64,000 nt of DNA from Streptomyces sp. RKAG293. GTDB lineage: Bacteria; Actinomycetota; Actinomycetes; Streptomycetales; Streptomycetaceae. Positions 59,004-64,000 of this stretch are shown piece after piece. The position numbers were made by a program, and so were the translations under genes. The notes below the pieces were generated by a model that saw nothing but the letters and a program-made list of their open reading frames with translations, searched no databases and had not been told where the DNA came from. Within the stretch, counting starts at the first letter, position 1. Every line of letters begins with the position of its first letter. The stretch is taken from contig NZ_JAJOZB010000001.1 of assembly GCF_023701745.1 (NCBI RefSeq), positions 4,408,501-4,472,500 of the forward strand, given 5' to 3'.

Positions 59004-61684
59004 GCGTCGAACGCGGTCAGCAGCAGTGCCACGTCGTCCGCGCGGTGCGTCGAAAGACGGGCGTCGGTCAGCAGCCGGTCGGCGAGTTCCTCCAGCGAGC
59101 TCGCGTCGGCGTGGGCGAGCGAGACCCGCAGCCGGTCGATGCCCTCGTCGATCGGGATCCCCGGCTCCTCGACCAGGCCGTCGGTGTACAGGGCGAGCAC
59201 CGATCCCGGCGGCGGCACCAGTTCACTGATCGGGTACTCCGCCTGCGGATCGACGCCGAGCAGGGCGCCGCCCGCGAACTCCAGCACGTCGGTGTGGCCG
59301 TCGGCGTGCCGCAGCAGCGGGGGGAGGTGGCCGGCGCGCGCGATACGGGCCCGGCCCGCGGTCCGGTCCAGCTGGATCAGACAGCAGCTGGCGAGCAGGC
59401 CGGGGTCGAGATCGGCCAGCAGCCGGTTGGTGCGGACCAGCACTTCGTTCGGCTCGCAGCCGCTGGTGGCGAAGGCCCGTACCGCGCTGCGGAGTTGGCC
59501 CATGGTGGCGGCGGCGGCCACGCTGTGGCCCTCGACGTCACCGATGACCAGGCAGAGTCCCTGCGCGGTGACGATCGCGTCGTACCAGTCCCCGCCGATC
59601 TCCATGCTCTGCGTGCCCGGCAGATAGCGGGCCGCGATGGCGACACCGGGCACCTCGGGCAGCCGGTGCGGCAGCAGCGCGTTCTGCAGGCCGCGGGCGA
59701 GGGCGAACTCGGTGTCGTACAGCCGGGCGCGCTCCAGCGCCTGGGCGATCAGGCCGCCGAGGGCGGTCAGCACGCCGCGTTCCTCGGACGTGAACGGGTG
59801 GGGCTCGTCGAAGCCCAGGATGCAGCTGCCGACGGGGTGCCCGGAGGCGATCAGCGGGAGGAAGGCCCAGGCGCACATCTCGTCCAGCGGTATGCCGGGG
59901 TAGGCGCCGGACAGCTCGTCGACGGACGCGAAGAAGATCGGCGCACCGGTGCTCAGCGTCTCCACCCCGGGCAGCCGGGCCCCCATCGGCGTGCCCTCGA
60001 AGCGGTCCAGGAACTCCTCGGGGTAGCCCACCTGGTGGGCGAGGTTCAGCCGGTTCCCGGCGACGACGTAGATCGCCAGCTCCTGGCCGCCGAAGGCCGG
60101 CAGAATCTGCTCCGCGACGGCCGTGCACACCTCATGGACCGTGACGGCCTGGGTCAGTGTGCTGGCCAGTTCCAACAGGCGGTAGATGGCCCCGACCCCG
60201 GTGCGGCGCGCTGGGGTCGACGGCCCGAAGGCCGCGGCCGGGGTCTGCCCGGCCTCGGTCGGCTGCGGCGCCGGACCGTCGTGCTCGGGGGGCCCCTTCG
60301 CCGGGACGACGGTGCCGGTGACCCCGTGCGCGTCGGGGTAGAAGGCGAAGGCCAGCCACCGGTCGGGCGGGCGGCAGGCGAGGTACGCGGTGGACTGGCG
60401 GGAGATCATCGCCGCTCGGTGACTGTCCTCGTACGCGGGGTCGGAGAGCCAGCTCAGGCAGTCCCACAGCTGCCGTCCGAGCATCTCCTCGCGATGGGCG
60501 CCCAGCAGCAGCTCGGCGCCGAGGTTCGCGTAGGTGATCCGGCCGTCCGGGTCGAGCGAGAGGATGCCCTGCCGCAGCCGCTCCACGGCCTCGGCGGCGG
60601 CCACTCCCGTACCGGTGTCGAGGACGGTGCCGAACAAATGATCATGGTCTTGACCAGCAGCGGTCTCGGAAGTTCTGGCCCGCACCTCGATGGTCCGCGA
60701 CCGGTTCGGTCCGGCCGCCACCCGCAGCCGCGTGGCGAGGCCCCGGCCGTCCACCAGCGCGCTGCGGGCGGCGGAACAGAAACCCGGCAGGTCCTCCGGG
60801 TGGATCCGGGCGGCCAGGGTCTCGGCCCGGCCGTCGAACTGGCCGGCGGCCCAGTCGAAGATCGCGCACAGCTCGTCGTCGGCCGTGACGGTGCCGGTGG
60901 CGAGGTTCCAGTCGAACAACCCGAGCCGGATCGCCGTGGCCGACGTGGTGGGCAGCTCGATCACCGCCGTGTCGCCCCCGCCCTCCACCCGGTCCCCCCG
61001 GGCGGCCAGCTCCGCCAGCAGGGCGCCCAGCCGGTTCGCCGCGGTCCGCAGGTGCCGGCGGGCGCCCGGCGGCAGCCCGACGGCGGAGGGCGTCCACAGC
61101 CCGCACAGCACCCCGAAGGTCTCCTGACCGGCGACGATCGGCGCGCAGACGGAGGCGAACGAGTACGGCAGGCCCACCAGCAGCTGGGGGAAACGCCGCA
61201 GCGTCTCCTCCGTCCCCGACAGGCACACACTGCGGCCGGTGCGGTAGGCCATCGGAGCGGGCAGCGGACTGCGCACGGAGATGCGGCGGAACGATCCCAG
61301 CGCCGACACCGGAACGCCGGCGACGGTGCTCAGCACGAGCGAGCGCCGGTCACGGGAGCGCAGATACACCATGCCGCAGTAGGCATCGGTGTCCCTGAGC
61401 ACCTTCCGCACGGCGGCGGCGAGCAGATCGTCCCGCTCGTCCCTCTCCTGGGCAGGCGCGGGCGGGCGGGCACGGTCAGCGCCGTTCACCGAGGCCTGCG
61501 GTGTCGCAGCGCCGTCCACCGAGGCCTGTGGTGTCGGTGCTGACGGCGGGGCCTGACGGGACTCCGGCGGATCGGGCCCGCGCCGAAAACGGCGGACACC
61601 ATCGGGACCGATCCCGGTGCGCGTCGCCTCGGTACTGCCGGTCACTTGCGTCCCTCGCGGGTCCGCCGGCACACCCTGGCGCAT
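59000..61684 (-). CDS. GAF-PAS-PAS-GAF-PP2C (SpoIIE-type) serine phosphatase
   Basis: 894 residues from ATG 61684 (an upstream Met at 61765 is possible but Arg-rich). Order: disordered 1-80; GAF about 85-240 (FGVLCGLW); PAS (IRLGLFDWNLATGTVTADDELCAIFDW); second PAS (LRQGILSLDPDGRITYANLGAELLL); second GAF (ELAIYVVAGNRLNLAHQVGYPEE); and a PP2C domain with MEIGGDWYDAI, VIGDVEGHSVAAAATMGQLR and LYTDGLVEEPG. The catalytic Asp pairs are present. It senses signals and dephosphorylates anti-anti-sigma proteins; partner unknown. Its last codons abut the MITE. Confidence 0.93.
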   Translation of the reverse strand: MRQGVPADPRGTQVTGSTEATRTGIGPDGVRRFRRGPDPPESRQAPPSAPTPQASVDGAATPQASVNGADRARPPAPAQERDERDDLLAAAVRKVLRDTDAYCGMVYLRSRDRRSLVLSTVAGVPVSALGSFRRISVRSPLPAPMAYRTGRSVCLSGTEETLRRFPQLLVGLPYSFASVCAPIVAGQETFGVLCGLWTPSAVGLPPGARRHLRTAANRLGALLAELAARGDRVEGGGDTAVIELPTTSATAIRLGLFDWNLATGTVTADDELCAIFDWAAGQFDGRAETLAARIHPEDLPGFCSAARSALVDGRGLATRLRVAAGPNRSRTIEVRARTSETAAGQDHDHLFGTVLDTGTGVAAAEAVERLRQGILSLDPDGRITYANLGAELLLGAHREEMLGRQLWDCLSWLSDPAYEDSHRAAMISRQSTAYLACRPPDRWLAFAFYPDAHGVTGTVVPAKGPPEHDGPAPQPTEAGQTPAAAFGPSTPARRTGVGAIYRLLELASTLTQAVTVHEVCTAVAEQILPAFGGQELAIYVVAGNRLNLAHQVGYPEEFLDRFEGTPMGARLPGVETLSTGAPIFFASVDELSGAYPGIPLDEMCAWAFLPLIASGHPVGSCILGFDEPHPFTSEERGVLTALGGLIAQALERARLYDTEFALARGLQNALLPHRLPEVPGVAIAARYLPGTQSMEIGGDWYDAIVTAQGLCLVIGDVEGHSVAAAATMGQLRSAVRAFATSGCEPNEVLVRTNRLLADLDPGLLASCCLIQLDRTAGRARIARAGHLPPLLRHADGHTDVLEFAGGALLGVDPQAEYPISELVPPPGSVLALYTDGLVEEPGIPIDEGIDRLRVSLAHADASSLEELADRLLTDARLSTHRADDVALLLTAFDA

Positions 61685-61771
61685 CTCTTCTCTGTACGCC
61701 CGCCCACCAGGGGTGTCAAGGCGAACCACCCGCGGACGCCGGCGCCGGCGGTCACCGTCCATCACTTTCCG

Positions 61772-63628
61772 TCACCAGCTCGCGCCAGGACCCGGCTTCC
61801 GGGGGATGCGTTGTTCGGACCAGATGATCTTTCCGGCGGTGGTGTAGCGAGTACCCCAGTGTTCGGCCAGTTGGGCGACGAGGAACAGGCCGCGGCCGCC
61901 CTCGTCCGTGGTGGCCGCGTAGCGCAGGTGGGGGGAGGTGCTGCTGGTGTCGGTGACCTCGCAGATCAGGCTGCGGTCCAGCAGCAGGCGGACGGTGATC
62001 GGTCCCGCGGCGTGGCGGATGGCGTTGGTGATCAGCTCACTGAGGATCAGCTCCGTGGTGAAGGCCAGCTCGTCCAGTCCCCACCGCTCCAGCTGCCGCT
62101 CGGCCGCGGCCCGTACGGCGGAGACGGCGGAGGGTTCCGACGGTACGGACCAGCGGGCGATCCGGTCCTCCGGCAGCGCGCGGGCCCGGGCGACGAGCAG
62201 GGCGACGTCGTCCTTCGGTTCCGCGGGCAGCAGTGCGTCGAGCACCGCGTCGCAGGTCTGCTCCGGATCGCGGTCGGCGCCCGCCAGCGCGGTGCGGAGG
62301 AGGTCGAGCCCGACGTCGATGTCGCGGCTGCGGTCCTCGACCAGGCCGTCCGTGTAGAGGACCAGCTTGCTGCCCTCGGGCAGTTCGTGTTCCACCGCCT
62401 CGAAGGGCAGGCCGCCCAGGCCCAGCGGCGGGCCGGCCGGCACGTCGAGGTACTCCACCGTTCCGTCGGGGTGGACGAGCGCGGGCGGGAGGTGGCCGGC
62501 GCGGGCCAGCTCGCAGCGCCGCGAGACCGGGTCGTAGATCGCGTACAGGCAGGTCGCGCCGGCGGCGGGGGTTCCGGTGCCCGGCGCCAGGTCGTCCTTG
62601 TCCATCCGGCTCACGAGGTCGTCGAGGTGCGCCAGGAGATCGTCGGGCGGCAGGTCGAGCATCGAGAAGTTGTGCACCGCCGTCCGCAGCCGGCCCATGG
62701 TGGCGGCGGCGTGCATGCCGTGCCCGACGATGTCCCCGACGACCAGCGCGACGCGGGCGCCCGGCAGCGGGATGACGTCGAACCAGTCGCCGCCGACTCC
62801 CGCCCGCGCGGGCAGATAGCGGGTGGCGACGTCGAGGGCGTCCTGCTCGGGCAGTCCGTGCGGCAGCAGGCTCTGCTGGAGGGTGACGGCCATGGCCTGG
62901 TTGCCGGTGACGGCCGAGTCGATCTGCTCCTGGGTGGTGTACTTCGTGTCGAAGAAGCCGGTGTTGCGGCCGACGCGCAGCACCGCCACCCGGTCCGTGA
63001 CCGCACGGACCTCCTCCATCTCATGGCTGACCAGGAGCACGCCGAGCCGCTGGTCCCGCAGCCGCTGGACCAGGGCGAGGACCACGGCGGCCTGTTGGGG
63101 TCCCAGCGCGGCGGTGGGCTCGTCCAGGACGACCAGTTGCGGCTCCCCGAGCAGCGCACGCGCGATGGCGACGCCCTGGCGCTGCGCGGCGGAGAGCGAG
63201 GCGACCGGGACGCGCAGGCTGGGGATCCGGACGGACAGCACGTTGAGCAGCGCGCGGCACCGCTTCTCCATCTCGACCTCGTCGAGCCTGCCGAACCGGC
63301 GGACTTCGCGGCCGAGGAAGAGATTTCCGACGGTGTCGAGGTTGTCGCAGAGCGACAGGTCCTGGTGGACGGCGACGATGCCCAGGTTCTGCGCGTCGAG
63401 CGGCGTCCTGAGGTCGACCGGCCGGCCCTTCCACTCGATCACCCCGCTGTCCGGCGGCGACACCCCGGCGATGACCTTGACCAGGGTGGACTTGCCGGCC
63501 CCGTTGGCGCCGACCAGGCCGACCGCCTCGCCTTCCCTGATCTCGAGGTCGACCCCGCTCAGGGCTTGCACGGCGCCGAACCGTTTGGAGATTCCGCGCA
63601 CGGCCAGCAGGGGGGTGTCTCGCGCCAA
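61772..63628 (-). CDS. Fusion protein: sugar-type ABC ATPase - PP2C phosphatase - RsbW-like ATPase
   Basis: 618 residues. Residues 1-235 are a complete RbsA/XylG-like ABC ATPase: Walker A GANGAGKST (40-48), signature LSAAQRQGVAIARAL (145-159), Walker B LVVLDEPTAALG (165-176), H-loop LLVSHEMEEV. Residues about 245-470 are a SpoIIE/PP2C phosphatase (GGDWFDVI at 279, VVGDIVGHGMHAAATMGRLR, LYTDGLVEDR). Residues about 490-610 are a GHKL anti-sigma kinase (LILSELITNAIRHA, DEGGRGLFLVAQLAEHWG). No membrane-spanning transporter partner is encoded in view. The transitions are seamless, with no stop or frameshift. Confidence 0.92.
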   Translation of the reverse strand: MARDTPLLAVRGISKRFGAVQALSGVDLEIREGEAVGLVGANGAGKSTLVKVIAGVSPPDSGVIEWKGRPVDLRTPLDAQNLGIVAVHQDLSLCDNLDTVGNLFLGREVRRFGRLDEVEMEKRCRALLNVLSVRIPSLRVPVASLSAAQRQGVAIARALLGEPQLVVLDEPTAALGPQQAAVVLALVQRLRDQRLGVLLVSHEMEEVRAVTDRVAVLRVGRNTGFFDTKYTTQEQIDSAVTGNQAMAVTLQQSLLPHGLPEQDALDVATRYLPARAGVGGDWFDVIPLPGARVALVVGDIVGHGMHAAATMGRLRTAVHNFSMLDLPPDDLLAHLDDLVSRMDKDDLAPGTGTPAAGATCLYAIYDPVSRRCELARAGHLPPALVHPDGTVEYLDVPAGPPLGLGGLPFEAVEHELPEGSKLVLYTDGLVEDRSRDIDVGLDLLRTALAGADRDPEQTCDAVLDALLPAEPKDDVALLVARARALPEDRIARWSVPSEPSAVSAVRAAAERQLERWGLDELAFTTELILSELITNAIRHAAGPITVRLLLDRSLICEVTDTSSTSPHLRYAATTDEGGRGLFLVAQLAEHWGTRYTTAGKIIWSEQRIPRKPGPGASW

Positions 63629-63931
63629 AGCTGCCTCCTACTCCGGGCCGGCCGGGCTCGGGGACTGAATGTGCCCGGCGGACTCCGTCAGTGCACCGTG
63701 ACGCCCTCGGGCGTTCGGATTCGCGATCGTAGAGGACATCGGCACGGATCGTCCTCATCTGGATGATCCTGAGGCCGAACAGATAAAAGCCCCGACCGGG
63801 AATCCGGCCGGGGCCCTCGATCGGCGACGGCCGATGCCGCGACCACGGTTACGAGTTGGGGAAGTTGACGATGGATCACCTCGTGGTGATCGGCCGCGAC
63901 GAGGTGGCGCCGGCGGCCCGGGGCGTGTCCC
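63629..63931. other. Region upstream of the fusion gene
   Basis: 303 bases: the fusion gene's leader (GGAGGCAGC before the start), an AT-rich promoter-like part near 63720-63785, and the hairpin at 63789. Confidence 0.5.
63789..63814. terminator. Terminator hairpin
   Basis: 11-bp arms GCCCCGACCGG/CCGGCCGGGGC with one mismatch and a 4-nt loop. Probably terminates the gene entering from the right edge. Confidence 0.65.
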
Positions 63932-64000
63932 TCAGCCGGCCCAGCGGCCGGAGGTGAAGGCCACCGCGAGGACCGTCATCAGGGGGGCGGACAGGCAGAC
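63932..64000 (-). CDS. C-terminal end of a gene, probably a membrane protein (partial)
   Basis: Only 22 residues are visible: VCLSAPLMTVLAVAFTSGRWAG then a stop. Hydrophobic, consistent with a last transmembrane helix. Too short to identify; a hairpin follows. Confidence 0.35.
   Translation of the reverse strand, partial: VCLSAPLMTVLAVAFTSGRWAG

Noticed and set aside
58862..61543. 893-codon plus-strand frame
   Set aside because: Antisense shadow of the PP2C phosphatase gene; no motif.
61646..63766. 706-codon plus-strand frame
   Set aside because: Antisense shadow of the ABC-PP2C fusion gene.

Overview
The window is high-GC actinobacterial DNA, almost certainly from a Streptomyces chromosome. 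The evidence is strong third-position G+C codon use, the conserved run asd - lysC - DUF5063 - recR - ybaB - dnaX - SRP RNA, SigE-type sigma factors, SpoIIE/RsbW-type regulators, and a RepSA/TraB-type integrative element. No database search was possible; family names come from motif recognition.

Left core region (1-20.93 kb): the 3' part of a class A penicillin-binding protein; a GatB/YqeY protein; two coupled ATP-grasp genes (the second frameshifted) running into a membrane-tethered metallophosphoesterase and a six-helix membrane protein; tRNA-Pro(CGG); two SAM methyltransferases; an S9 peptidase; SURF1; an ECF sigma factor coupled to a membrane protein that is a candidate anti-sigma; aspartate kinase and aspartate-semialdehyde dehydrogenase; recR, ybaB and dnaX; SRP RNA; tRNA-Ser(GGA).

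Mobile region (20.87-45.9 kb): a 22.5 kb actinobacterial integrative and conjugative element (AICE) sits in tRNA-Ser(GGA), bounded by an identical 57-bp att repeat (20871-20927 and 43336-43392). The backbone is int, xis, repSA (frameshifted), four small Spd-type transfer proteins, an FtsK-like TraB, a small regulatory protein and two GntR regulators with visible operators. The cargo half holds a DUF6193 and a DUF4265 gene next to copies of a short repeat, an RsbW-like ATPase with a zinc-finger miniprotein, a DUF1152 gene, an intact IS630, and a defence island: a PD-(D/E)xK-like nuclease, an AbiE-like nucleotidyltransferase with an unusual partner, and an ApeA-like HEPN protein. The island also contains three further tRNA 3'-end fragments and a dead pSAM2-type integrase. 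Beyond attR lie two more decayed integrases of the same family, with a pair of small genes between them that share a 24-residue motif. Several elements have therefore piled up at one tRNA.

Right region (46.3-64 kb): a secreted cationic amphipathic protein followed by a small membrane protein (possible bacteriocin and immunity pair); a secreted copper radical oxidase (frameshifted); a secreted protein and a lipoprotein; a three-gene operon with doubled YbjQ-like domains; a beta-lactamase-fold hydrolase; a large STAND-type NTPase with a helical-repeat tail; a D-alanyl-D-alanine carboxypeptidase; a MITE-like element at the end of a GAF/PAS/PP2C phosphatase gene; and a rare ABC-ATPase - PP2C - histidine-kinase-ATPase fusion.

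Three genes (4.38, 23.14 and 47.94 kb) are each broken by what looks like one missing C in a C-run. Consensus error is at least as likely as real mutation, so the gene models are given across the breaks.
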